Shown in pieces: positions 37,009-44,540 of a stretch of 64,000 bases of DNA (position 1 is its first letter; the number at the start of each line of letters is the position of its first letter). Under the pieces are notes generated by a model that did not search any database, was not told the origin of the DNA, and saw only the letters and a program-made list of their open reading frames with translations. Both the position numbers and the translations under genes were made by a program. The stretch comes from RHKX01 sp963823565 (GTDB taxonomy: Bacteria > Actinomycetota > Thermoleophilia > Solirubrobacterales > 70-9), in NCBI GenBank assembly GCA_963823565.1, contig CAWGLR010000003.1:62001-126000 (forward strand). The letters are read 5' to 3'.

Positions 37009-37371
37009 CTACGGCACCACCAGCTCGACCGCGATCGCGACGAGCAGCAGGGCGAAGATCAGCGAGATCGCCCGTTCCGGAATGCGCTGCTGAACGGCGA
37101 CTCCGAGGCCGACGCCGAGCATCGCCGGCACGGCGAGCAGGGCGGCGTCGCCGAGCTCGACGTTGCCGTAGAGGCCGTGGATCGCCGCAGCCAACGTCGC
37201 GATGACGACGATCGCGCAGAGCGAGGTCGCGGTCGCTCGCCGCTCGCGGTAGCCGAGCATGATCAGCAGCGGCACCATCACGAGCCCGCCGCCGACGCCG
37301 AAGAGCCCGCTGAACGCGCCGGCGGCGACCCCGATGCCGGCGAGCCGCGTCGTTCGGCTTGGCGGCTCCAC
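37009..37371 (-). CDS. Half-size TauE/SafE transporter, first half
   Basis: This 120-residue protein has the repeat motif LFGVGGGLVMVPLLIML near residue 24, ATSLCAIVVI, and YGNVELGDAALLAVP. It aligns along its length with the second half, which fits an ancestral repeat unit. The GTG at 37371 is 6 nt after a -10 box (TAGTAT on the minus strand). It is the first gene of a three-gene unit ending in arfB. Confidence 0.82.
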   Translation of the reverse strand: MEPPSRTTRLAGIGVAAGAFSGLFGVGGGLVMVPLLIMLGYRERRATATSLCAIVVIATLAAAIHGLYGNVELGDAALLAVPAMLGVGLGVAVQQRIPERAISLIFALLLVAIAVELVVP

Positions 37372-37377
37372 GGCGCG

Positions 37378-37383
37378 ATACTA
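37378..37383 (-). promoter_or_regulatory. -10 box TAGTAT for the TauE-arfB unit
   Basis: On the minus strand TAGTAT is 6 nt before the GTG at 37371. It lies within the 18 nt between this gene and divergent otsB, so the two promoters must overlap. Confidence 0.45.
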
Positions 37384-37389
37384 GATCGG

Positions 37390-38202
37390 ATGCCCAGAGC
37401 CGCAGCGAGCCCGACGCCCCCGCCCGCGCTCGAGCCCCTCCTCGCCGATCCCGCCTCGGGGGCGGTCCTCTGCGACCTCGACGGCACGCTCGCCCCGATC
37501 GTCGCGCGGCCCGAGCTGGTCGCGGTCCCGGACGCCGCCCGCGAGGCGCTGCGGCGGATCGCCGATCGCTTCGCGCTCTGCGCCGTCATCACCGGCCGCC
37601 GCCCCGAGATGGCGCGGGGGATCGTCGGGCTCGACGCGATCGCCTACGCCGGCAACCACGGCTTCGAGCTGCTCGAGCCGGGCGCCGAGGCGCCGGTGCC
37701 GAGCCCGGCCCTCGCCGGCCACGAGGGGGAGGCGGCGGCGTTCGCGCGGCACCTCGACCTCGACGCGCTCAGGGAGCGTGGAGTGCGGCTCGAGGACAAG
37801 GGGCCGATCGTCGCCCTGCACTGGCGCGGCGCCGAGCGCGAAGCCGAGGCAGGGAAGGCGGTCGGGCGGATCGCGGCCGAGGCCGAGGCGGCGGGGCTGC
37901 ACACGCACCGCGGGCGGATGGTGGTCGAGATCCGCCCCGACGTGCGGATCGACAAGGGCGTCGCGATCGCCGCCCTGCTCGAACGCCATCCGGTCCGGGC
38001 GGCGATGTACGCCGGCGACGACCGCACCGACCTCGACGGCTTCTCGGCCCTGCGCGCCCTGCGGGAGGCCGGCCACCTCGATGCGATCGTCCGGGTCGGC
38101 GTCGTCTCCGACGAGGGGCCGCCGGAGATCGCCGAGCAGGCCGACGTCACCGTGGCGGGGACCGGGGAGCTGGTCGAGTTGCTGGAGGCGCTGACGAACT
38201 GA
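37390..38202 (+). CDS. otsB: Trehalose-6-phosphate phosphatase
   Basis: This 270-residue HAD-superfamily enzyme yields trehalose from trehalose-6-phosphate. Motif I is CDLDGTLAPI near residue 28, with GNHGFE near 91. The late motif GDDRTDLDGF near 222 holds the metal-binding Asp residues. No otsA is in the window. The upstream in-frame extension is ignored because the ATG starts 18 nt from the divergent TauE gene and gives the normal length. It overlaps the next gene by one base (TGATG). Confidence 0.9.
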   Translation: MPRAAASPTPPPALEPLLADPASGAVLCDLDGTLAPIVARPELVAVPDAAREALRRIADRFALCAVITGRRPEMARGIVGLDAIAYAGNHGFELLEPGAEAPVPSPALAGHEGEAAAFARHLDLDALRERGVRLEDKGPIVALHWRGAEREAEAGKAVGRIAAEAEAAGLHTHRGRMVVEIRPDVRIDKGVAIAALLERHPVRAAMYAGDDRTDLDGFSALRALREAGHLDAIVRVGVVSDEGPPEIAEQADVTVAGTGELVELLEALTN

Positions 38203-38723
38203 TGCAGTACAAGGACCTCCTCCGCGGCACCGTCCTGCTGATCGCCGTAGAGGCGACGGCGCTCGCCGCGATCGCGGCGGTCACGATCAACTCGAGCGGC
38301 GACGACGCCCTCGCCGCGGTGGCGCTCGGTTGGTGGATCGCCGCCCTCGCCGCCGGCATCTGGCTCGGCCGTCCCGCGCGGACCCGCGACGCCCTCGCCG
38401 GGCCGCTCGCCGCGGCGCGGACGACGACGCAGCTCCCCTCGGAGTCGCCCGCGCGGATCGCGCTCGCGCGCCTCTGGCCGATCGGGCTGTTCGCGATCCT
38501 CGCCGGCGCCGTCGGGCCGCTGCTGCCGCAGGTGCCGGCGATCGCCACCGGCTTCGCCCTCGCGGTCGCGATGGCGTGGCGCAATCGCGAGGCCGCGGTG
38601 ACCGCCGTCGAGGAGCGCGACGGCGTCTGCTTCTACGTCGAGCACGGGTCGGCGTTCGACCCGATCAAGCTGGTCCGCACCCCCGGCCTGATGCGCGGGG
38701 CGCCCGGGCTCGGCAGCCCCTGA
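38202..38723 (+). CDS. Membrane protein, unknown function
   Basis: This 173-residue protein has about four hydrophobic segments (TVLLIAVEATALAAIAAVTI, ALGWWIAALAAGIWL, LARLWPIGLFAILAGAVGPL, IATGFALAVAMAWR). A small C-terminal domain after the last segment ends EERDGVCFYVEHGSAFDP. The start overlaps the otsB stop by one base, so expression is probably coupled. No family is recognised. It converges with the zinc-finger gene. Confidence 0.65.
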   Translation: MQYKDLLRGTVLLIAVEATALAAIAAVTINSSGDDALAAVALGWWIAALAAGIWLGRPARTRDALAGPLAAARTTTQLPSESPARIALARLWPIGLFAILAGAVGPLLPQVPAIATGFALAVAMAWRNREAAVTAVEERDGVCFYVEHGSAFDPIKLVRTPGLMRGAPGLGSP

Positions 38724-38767
38724 TCAGCCGACCGGCTCCGGCAGGTAGGCGGGCCGCCGGGCGCCGC

Positions 38768-38980
38768 TCACCCTTGCGCCGGAGGCTCTTCGTAGCCGAG
38801 CAGCTCGGAGGCCGCCGAGCGCAGGCAGCGCGGGCACATGGTCGCATCGGCGGCGATGACCCAGCCTGGTCCGGGCTCCTCGTCGCGTCCCCGCCCGCAG
38901 AACGAGCAGCGCGTGTCGGCGGGCGGGCCGCCAATCGGCGCGTAGGGAGTGGCGTCGGTCCAGTCGTCCTCCGGCGTCAA
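38768..38980 (-). CDS. Small ClpX-type zinc-finger protein
   Basis: This 70-residue protein contains CSFCGR near residue 25 and CPRC near 49, a C4 arrangement like the N-terminal zinc finger of ClpX, without any AAA domain. It might bind the same adaptors or substrates, or act as a small regulator. The start is TTG, overlapping the polX stop (TTGA), so it belongs to the polX unit. Confidence 0.65.
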   Translation of the reverse strand: MTPEDDWTDATPYAPIGGPPADTRCSFCGRGRDEEPGPGWVIAADATMCPRCLRSAASELLGYEEPPAQG

Positions 38981-40710
38981 AGCCTCCGCCCCTTCTTCCG
39001 CAGCCTGTTGAACGCCCCCCAGGGGCGGGTGTTCGCGACATCGTCTCTGGTCAGGCCGGCCCGCCTCGCCGTCGCGACCGCGTAGGCCATGTTGCCGAGC
39101 GTCGAGACCCGGTGGGCGTCGGTGTTGAGGACGATCGGGATGCCGGCGTCAGCGGCGAGGCGGACGTTGCGCTCGTTGAGGTCGCGGCGGCGGGGGCTGC
39201 CGTTGATCTCGATGAAGGTGCCGGCCGCGGCCCCGGCCTCGATGACGCGCTCGATGTCGACCTCGTAGGGCTGGCGGCGGAGCAGGAGCCGGCCGGTCGG
39301 GTGGCCGAGGCAGTCGACGAAGGGGTTGGAGACGGCGGCGACCATGCGCTCGGTCATCCGCTCCTTGTCGAGGCGGAAGGAGGTGTGGACGCTGGCGACG
39401 ACCCAGTCGAGCTCGTCGAGCAGCGCGTCCTCGTAGTCGAGGTCGCCCTCGGTGGTGATGTTCACCTCCGAGCCGGCGAGGACGCGGATGCCCTCGACCT
39501 CCTCGTTGAGCTCGCGGACCTCCTCGATCCGCCGCCGCAGCGCGTCGGGCTGGACGTCGTCGCCGAAGCCGTGGCTGGCCGAGTGGTCGGTGACGGCGAG
39601 GTAGGCGTAGCCGCGGTCGCGGGCGGCCTCGGCCATCTCGCGCAGGGAGTTCCTGCCGTCGGAGAGCGTGGTGTGGCAATGGAGGTCGCCGCGGACGTCG
39701 GCGAGCGTCACCAGCTCCGGCAGCTCGCCGCGCTCGGCCCGGGCGATCTCGTCGTCGCCGTGGCGGAGCTCCGGCTCGATGTAGGCGAGGCCGAGCCGGT
39801 CGTAGACCTCCTCCTCCGTCGCGCACGTGGTCACCTCGCCGGACTCGACGTCGGCGATCCCGTGCTCGGAGACCGACAGGCCCATCCGCACGGCGCGCTC
39901 GCGGAGCTTGACGTTGTGCTCCTTCGATCCGGTGAAGTGCTGCAGCAGGTTCCCGAACTCCTCCGGCGGGACGATCCGCAGGTCGAGTCCGAGGCCGTTG
40001 TGGGTGCGGGCGTGGACGCCGTTGGCGCCCGGCTTCCCGGCGTCGGCGACGAGCGGGTGCTCGGCGAACGCGGTCGCCAGGGCGAGCGGGTCGGACGCGG
40101 TGGCGACGATGTCGATGTCCTTGCAGGTCTCGGCCCAGCGGCGGGCCGAGCCGGCGAGGACCACGCGCTCCGAGGCGGGGTGGTCCTCGAGGGCCGCGAC
40201 CAGGCCGTCGGCGATACCGCGCACGTCGTCGAGCAGGCGGCGCTCTTCGTGCCCCGCGGCCGCGAGGCGCTCGATCCCCTTGAGCACGTTCTCCTCGAAC
40301 TTCGCGCCGAGGCCCTTGATGTCGCGCAGCTCGCCGCGCTCCGCCGCGGCGCCGAGGTCCTCGAGCGTCGCGATCCCGGTCTCGTCGTAGATCTTGCGGA
40401 CGGTCTTGGCCCCGACCCCGGGAAGCCGCGTCACCTCGACCAGCGACGCCGGGAACTTCTTCTTCAGCTTCGCCGCCGCGGGGATCTCCCCCTCCTGGAC
40501 CAGCGCGACGACCTTCTCCTGGATCGTCTCGCCGATCCCGCTGAGCTCCGTCGCGCGCCCGGCGAGCGCCAGCTCCTCGACCGAGGCCGGGCTGTCGCGG
40601 ATGACCCGCGCCGCCTCGCCGTAGGCGAGGATGCGGAAGCGGTTGGCGCCGTCGAGCGCGTAGAGGGTGCCGAGCTCGTCGAAGGCGGCGGCGATCTCGG
40701 CGTTGCGCAT
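38977..40710 (-). CDS. polX: Family X DNA polymerase with PHP exonuclease domain
   Basis: This 577-residue repair polymerase has helix-hairpin-helix segments first (ELSGIGETIQEKVVAL and RLPGVGAKTVRKIYDE). The Pol X palm has the metal site DIDIVAT near residue 200. The C-terminal PHP domain begins RGDLHCHTTLSDG near 340 and carries HSASHGFG and STLGNMAYAVATARRAG. Bacterial PolX fills short gaps, and the PHP part is a 3'-5' exonuclease. A TAACGT -10 box is 6 nt upstream of the ATG. Confidence 0.93.
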   Translation of the reverse strand: MRNAEIAAAFDELGTLYALDGANRFRILAYGEAARVIRDSPASVEELALAGRATELSGIGETIQEKVVALVQEGEIPAAAKLKKKFPASLVEVTRLPGVGAKTVRKIYDETGIATLEDLGAAAERGELRDIKGLGAKFEENVLKGIERLAAAGHEERRLLDDVRGIADGLVAALEDHPASERVVLAGSARRWAETCKDIDIVATASDPLALATAFAEHPLVADAGKPGANGVHARTHNGLGLDLRIVPPEEFGNLLQHFTGSKEHNVKLRERAVRMGLSVSEHGIADVESGEVTTCATEEEVYDRLGLAYIEPELRHGDDEIARAERGELPELVTLADVRGDLHCHTTLSDGRNSLREMAEAARDRGYAYLAVTDHSASHGFGDDVQPDALRRRIEEVRELNEEVEGIRVLAGSEVNITTEGDLDYEDALLDELDWVVASVHTSFRLDKERMTERMVAAVSNPFVDCLGHPTGRLLLRRQPYEVDIERVIEAGAAAGTFIEINGSPRRRDLNERNVRLAADAGIPIVLNTDAHRVSTLGNMAYAVATARRAGLTRDDVANTRPWGAFNRLRKKGRRL

Positions 40711-40716
40711 GCGCCT

Positions 40717-40722
40717 ACGTTA
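40717..40722 (-). promoter_or_regulatory. -10 box TAACGT for polX
   Basis: On the minus strand TAACGT is 6 nt upstream of the ATG at 40710 and 16 bp from the divergent box at 40739. Confidence 0.45.
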
Positions 40723-40738
40723 TTCATGGCCTTTCGCC

Positions 40739-40744
40739 TAGGGT
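40739..40744 (+). promoter_or_regulatory. -10 box TAGGGT for the glycosyltransferase
   Basis: TAGGGT lies 9 nt before the GTG at 40754. It forms a divergent pair with the polX box. Confidence 0.4.
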
Positions 40745-40753
40745 CACCGGCTC

Positions 40754-41482
40754 GTGGCCCCCTTCGGTCCCCTGACGCGGGTCGTCCTACCGACCTACAA
40801 CGAGGCCGACAACCTCGAGCCGATCACCGCTGCGATTCTCGAGGCGGCGCCCGCCGGCACGGGGATCCTGGTCGTCGACGACTCCTCGCCGGACGGCACC
40901 GGGGAGATCGCCGACCGGCTCGCTGCGGCGGACGCGCGGATCGCTGTGCTGCATCGCGCCGGCAAGGAGGGGCTGGGCCCCGCCTACGTCGCCGGCTTCC
41001 GTCGCGTGCTCGCCGAGGGCGCCGAGCGGATCGTCCAGATGGACGCCGACTTCTCACACGACCCGGCCGACATCCCTCGCCTCCTCGACGCGACCGAGGA
41101 CGCCGGCCTGGCGCTCGGCTCGCGCTACGTGGAGGGGGGCGGCGTGGGGGACTGGGGCGCGACGCGCAGGGCGATCTCGCGGGGCGGCAGCATCTACGCG
41201 CGGCTCTGGCTCGGCCTCGGCGTCCACGACCTCACCGGCGGCTTCAAGTGCTTCCGCCGCGAGGTGCTCGAGGCGATCCGGATCGACACCGTGGGGGCGC
41301 TCGGATACGCGTTCCAGGTCGAGACCACCTACCGCGCGTGCCTCGCGGGATTCCGCGTCATCGAGGTCCCGATCGTCTTCAACGACCGCCGGGTCGGCGA
41401 GTCGAAGATGAGCCGCAGGATCGTCGCCGAGGCGGCCTTGCGCGTGCCCGCGATGCGGCTCCGCGGCCGCCGCTGGAGCTGA
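40754..41482 (+). CDS. Family 2 glycosyltransferase (polyprenol-phosphate mannose synthase-like)
   Basis: This 242-residue GT-A enzyme has VVLPTYNEADNLEPI at residues 10-24, VVDDSSPDGTGEIAD near 42, and the metal-binding QMDADFSHDP near 95. FKCFRREVLEAI and VETTYRACLAGFRVIEVPIVF are typical of polyprenol monophosphomannose synthase, which makes the lipid-linked mannose donor for glycolipids and O-mannosylation. It has no C-terminal membrane domain. Glucosyl donors are an alternative. Confidence 0.9.
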   Translation: MAPFGPLTRVVLPTYNEADNLEPITAAILEAAPAGTGILVVDDSSPDGTGEIADRLAAADARIAVLHRAGKEGLGPAYVAGFRRVLAEGAERIVQMDADFSHDPADIPRLLDATEDAGLALGSRYVEGGGVGDWGATRRAISRGGSIYARLWLGLGVHDLTGGFKCFRREVLEAIRIDTVGALGYAFQVETTYRACLAGFRVIEVPIVFNDRRVGESKMSRRIVAEAALRVPAMRLRGRRWS

Positions 41483-41610
41483 ACGAGCCCCCCGAGGTCT
41501 TCCAATACTTCATTTTGTGTAGTAAGGTGCCTCTACGACTCGGACCAGCGAGTCCGGGTGATCAGACCGATATACAGACGCCCACGCAAATCCACGAAAC
41601 AGGAGCTGGG
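41483..41610 (+). promoter_or_regulatory. AT-rich upstream region of trxA
   Basis: This 128-nt gap has an unusually AT-rich start (tccaatacttcattttgtgt, 41501-41520) with TAAGGT at 41523 as possible -10 and a poor -35 17 nt upstream. A small hairpin (CGGAC/GTCCG) lies near 41540-41555. It implies a leader of about 80 nt, unlike the leaderless genes. No gene is seen in it. Confidence 0.35.
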
Positions 41611-41934
41611 ATGGCCAACCTCCCGCAAGTCAACGACACCAACTTCCAGGCCGAGGTGCTCGAGTCCGCCGAGCCCGTCCTCGTCGACTTCTGGGCACCC
41701 TGGTGCGGCCCCTGCCGCGTCGTCCATCCGATCCTCGAGGAGATGTCAGGCGAGCGCGACGACGTCAAGATCGTCTCGCTGAACATCGACGAGAACCAGG
41801 AGACGGCCAGCCAGTACCAGGTGATGTCGATCCCGACGATGATCGTCTTCAAGGGCGGCCAGCCGGCCAAGACCATCGTCGGCGCGATGCCGAAGAAGCG
41901 GCTGGAAGCCGAAATCGAGCCGGCCATAGCTTGA
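41611..41934 (+). CDS. trxA: Thioredoxin
   Basis: This 107-residue thioredoxin has the active site WAPWCGPCR near residue 33, cis-proline region SIPTMIVFKGG near 76, and the normal length. It reduces protein disulphides with thioredoxin reductase (not in the window). The ATG at 41611 is preceded by AGGAGCTGGG. The long frame opening at 39112 is an antisense artefact of polX. A bidirectional hairpin follows the stop. Confidence 0.97.
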   Translation: MANLPQVNDTNFQAEVLESAEPVLVDFWAPWCGPCRVVHPILEEMSGERDDVKIVSLNIDENQETASQYQVMSIPTMIVFKGGQPAKTIVGAMPKKRLEAEIEPAIA

Positions 41935-41937
41935 GCC

Positions 41938-41959
41938 GAGGGCGCCGCAGGGCGCCCTC
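41938..41959. terminator. Bidirectional terminator hairpin
   Basis: A 9-bp stem (GAGGGCGCC/GGCGCCCTC) with a 4-nt loop sits 3 nt after the trxA stop and 2 nt from the end of the convergent metallopeptidase gene, so it can serve both. Confidence 0.75.
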
Positions 41960-41961
41960 AC

Positions 41962-42786
41962 TCACTTGCCCAGGAACCCTGGGTGGAGCTTCTTCATGCA
42001 GGCCTCGGGGCCGTGCTTGGCGCCGTAGTCCAGGGCGAAGCTCCGCGTCCTCGCGTTCCCGTGCGCCTCGGGGTTCTGCCACGGCAGCCCGCGCGGGTCG
42101 GAGACGTCGAAGACTCCGTCGTACAGCGAGCGGTAGTCGGCCCGGGTCAGCCTGAAGAACTGCACGTTGACGTCGCCGAACCAGGCGCCGGCCAGGCAGT
42201 CGGCGTTGAGCTCCTCTTCGATCTGGTGCTCGTAGGTCCCGAACGTCCCGAGCCGGTCCTGGATCAGATGGCCGAACTCGTGGGCGAGGACGAAGCTGAC
42301 GGCGGCGTCGCCGACGTGCGCGTAGAAGTTGTTCTGGAGCCAGCCGCCGTCCCAGGAGATGGAGTTGTTGTCCGAGCAGTAGGCGGCGTTGTTCATGCCC
42401 AGCGGGCTGCCGCCGCAGTCCGGGTCCTGCGCCGGCGTCCAGTAGGAGCGAAGGATTCCCGGCGGCGAGTAGTCGCCGTCCATGCTCGGAAGCTTGTTAT
42501 GCCAGTAGACGTCGAGCAGCCGCAGCGTCCCGAGCACGAGCCGCCGGTACCCCCGCACGCCCCAGTCGCGCTCGATCGCCGGGATCTCCTCCGCGGCCTT
42601 GCGCAGGCCGATCGGCTCGTCGTCGGTCGTCGAGGTCGTGCTCGTCGTCGCCGAGGAGGAATCGGACGACGTGGCAGAGGTCCCGCCGCCCGAGCTTCCG
42701 CACGCGGCGAGCAGCAGGGCCGCGACCAGCGCGACCATCGCCATCCCCGCGGCCCGGAGAGCCTCCGCAGCATTCCCGCGAGTCAT
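41962..42786 (-). CDS. Lipoprotein neutral zinc metallopeptidase (YpfJ-like)
   Basis: This is a 274-residue exported lipoprotein. The signal MVALVAALLLAACGSS has the lipobox LAAC near residue 29. A Ser/Thr linker follows (residues 32-50). The zinc site is LAHEFGHLIQ (HExxH) near 165, with a third ligand in EEELNADCLAG near 190. It belongs to the putative neutral zinc metallopeptidase family. The substrate is unknown. Confidence 0.9.
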   Translation of the reverse strand: MTRGNAAEALRAAGMAMVALVAALLLAACGSSGGGTSATSSDSSSATTSTTSTTDDEPIGLRKAAEEIPAIERDWGVRGYRRLVLGTLRLLDVYWHNKLPSMDGDYSPPGILRSYWTPAQDPDCGGSPLGMNNAAYCSDNNSISWDGGWLQNNFYAHVGDAAVSFVLAHEFGHLIQDRLGTFGTYEHQIEEELNADCLAGAWFGDVNVQFFRLTRADYRSLYDGVFDVSDPRGLPWQNPEAHGNARTRSFALDYGAKHGPEACMKKLHPGFLGK

Positions 42787-42826
42787 TGCGCGCGAGGATA
42801 GTCGTCTTTCGCGTCGGTTGCTCCGG

Positions 42827-43252
42827 TCAGAGGATCTGCGCGGCCACGAACCCGGCGACCAGCACGGCGACGCCGCCGATCTCGACGGCGATCAGCGCCC
42901 ACATGAAGCCGCGGGTCCCGCGGACCGGGTCGCGGAACTGGTTGTCGGTGTCGCGACGCCAGCCATGGATGCAGTAGCCGGCGATCGCGGCGACGAAGAA
43001 TGCGATGGGGCCGAAGGCGGCGATCGCGTTCACCGCGGTCGACCAGTCGCTGAGCTCGACGAAGACCGCGATGAGCAGCGTCGCGAAGCTGTAGAGCAGC
43101 GCGGCGCGGTGGGCGATATCGACGTACGGGTGCGCCTGCGCGTCGGGCGAAGCCGCGATCTGGCGGTACTTCCAGACGCCGAGCAGCAAAGCCCAGAGGA
43201 AGATCAGCCCGGCGGCGAGCAGGACCGCCTTGGTGTCGCCGCCGATCTCCAT
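42827..43252 (-). CDS. Small membrane protein, unknown function
   Basis: This 141-residue protein has four hydrophobic segments (AVLLAAGLIFLWALLLGVW, ALLYSFATLLIAVFVEL, AIAAFGPIAFFVAAIAGY, WALIAVEIGGVAVLVAGFVA). No catalytic motif is visible. A TAGCCT -10 box is 7 nt upstream of the ATG. It diverges from the TerB-Coq4-like gene. Confidence 0.7.
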   Translation of the reverse strand: MEIGGDTKAVLLAAGLIFLWALLLGVWKYRQIAASPDAQAHPYVDIAHRAALLYSFATLLIAVFVELSDWSTAVNAIAAFGPIAFFVAAIAGYCIHGWRRDTDNQFRDPVRGTRGFMWALIAVEIGGVAVLVAGFVAAQIL

Positions 43253-43259
43253 GCAATAC

Positions 43260-43265
43260 AGGCTA
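43260..43265 (-). promoter_or_regulatory. -10 box TAGCCT for the small membrane protein
   Basis: On the minus strand TAGCCT is 7 nt before the ATG at 43252, with no ribosome binding site. Confidence 0.45.
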
Positions 43266-43292
43266 TGGGGTGCCTGCGAAGGAGCCCGGCGT

Positions 43293-43298
43293 TACCGT
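43293..43298 (+). promoter_or_regulatory. -10 box TACCGT for the TerB-Coq4-like gene
   Basis: TACCGT ends 6 nt before the GTG at 43305 and rejects the longer open frame beginning at 43230. Confidence 0.45.
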
Positions 43299-43304
43299 TC
43301 GGGC

Positions 43305-44270
43305 GTGCTCATCGATGTCCCAAGGGATCAGGCGGAGGCGATCCTCGGCGCGATGCGGGCGGTCGCGCTCGCCCACGGCGACGGAACGGTGAGCGAGGCC
43401 GACCGGCGGACGATCGGCGCGGCCGCCGAGATCGTCTTCGCGCTCGGCGAGACCGACGTCGACGCGATCGAGCCCCGCGACCCCGAGCAGCTCGCGGCGA
43501 CCCTCACCGAGGAGGCCGCGATGGCCGTGCGGATGCTCGCGGTCATGTCGCTCGCCGACGGCAGGCTCGACGAGGCCAAGAACGCGCTGGTCGACGGCTA
43601 CGCCCGCGCGCTCGGCGTCCATGAGGCGTACCTGCCGATCCTCACCGAGGCCGCCGAGGGCGAGATCGCGTCTGCCGCCGCCTGCATCGTCCGCAAGAAC
43701 GCCGAGAGCTTCCCCCACCTCGACCTCACCGGGATCGACGTCAGCCCCGTGGCGCCGTTCCTCCCCTATCGCGACGGCAACGACGATCCCGAGCTCGAGG
43801 CGCGCTACCTGGCGCTCGAGCGACTCCCCGCCGGCAGCTTCGGCCGCGCCTTCTTCGACCACTTCCGCAAGAACGGCTTCCTGTTCCCCGGCAACCCGAA
43901 CGGCCTCGCGGAGGGATTCACGACGCCCCACGACTCATCCCACGTCCTCAGCGGCTACTCGACCTCCGAGCTCGGCGAGCTCTGCGTCTCCACCTTCATC
44001 GGCGCCATGCACCCCGACCATCCGATGGCCGCCGAGGTCCTGCCGGTCATCTTCTCCTGGCACCTGGGCATCAAGCTCAACGACATCGCGATGAGCAACA
44101 TCGGCAAGTTCGAGCCCCGTCACTTCTGGACCGCCTGGGACCGGGGAGCGCAGACGACCGTCGACGTCGTCGCCCCCGACTGGGACTTCTGGGGCGCGAC
44201 GGAGACCCCGCTCGAGGACCTGCGGCGCGAGTACGACGTGCCGCCGGTGGACCCGGAGCTGCTGGCCTAG
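43305..44270 (+). CDS. Protein with TerB-like N-terminus and Coq4-like zinc motif
   Basis: This 321-residue protein has two parts. Residues 10-125 resemble TerB-type helical domains (AHGDGTVSEADRRTI, MSLADGRLDEAKNAL). The C-terminal part, from about 140, contains HDSSHVLSGYSTSELGE near 208-224. That fits the HDxxH-x11-E metal motif of Coq4, the scaffold and decarboxylase-like subunit of ubiquinone synthesis. Segments FFDHFRKNGF and HPMAAEVLPVIFSWHLG support the Coq4 match. Actinobacteria use menaquinone, so a different quinone or lipid substrate is likely. Domain assignments are by eye. Confidence 0.65.
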   Translation: MLIDVPRDQAEAILGAMRAVALAHGDGTVSEADRRTIGAAAEIVFALGETDVDAIEPRDPEQLAATLTEEAAMAVRMLAVMSLADGRLDEAKNALVDGYARALGVHEAYLPILTEAAEGEIASAAACIVRKNAESFPHLDLTGIDVSPVAPFLPYRDGNDDPELEARYLALERLPAGSFGRAFFDHFRKNGFLFPGNPNGLAEGFTTPHDSSHVLSGYSTSELGELCVSTFIGAMHPDHPMAAEVLPVIFSWHLGIKLNDIAMSNIGKFEPRHFWTAWDRGAQTTVDVVAPDWDFWGATETPLEDLRREYDVPPVDPELLA

Positions 44271-44539
44271 GCGACGCGCCGGCTCATCCACGGCGCGGCG
44301 ACGACCTCCGCCTCCTCGCGTGCGTTCCACCCGCTCAAGAGCGAAGGGTGACCGCCCGGTTCACGGCCAGGAACAGGATCACCACTGGAGGTCGGGGTCT
44401 TCGACCGTGGGAACGGGAGTCCGGCTGGCGCGTATTTCGTTGCCTGGCCGCCACCGGCTTGTGACCAGCCGGGAAAGTTGCCGACCGCGGAGCCCGCCAC
44501 GGAGAGGACGGTGATCGGTTCGTTGTAGCAGTTGAACAC
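44267..44539 (-). CDS. Possible small ORF following ileS
   Basis: A GTG at 44539, two nt past the ileS TAA, opens a 90-residue frame starting VFNCYNEPITVLSVAGSAVG. The first 50 codons have high GC at third positions; this declines after GLPFPRSKTPT, and the last part overlaps the opposing gene end by four bases. I do not recognise it. It could be a short translationally coupled protein or a truncated fragment. The intergenic stretch holds nothing else of note. Confidence 0.4.
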   Translation of the reverse strand: MFNCYNEPITVLSVAGSAVGNFPGWSQAGGGQATKYAPAGLPFPRSKTPTSSGDPVPGREPGGHPSLLSGWNAREEAEVVAAPWMSRRVA

Positions 44540-44540
44540 G

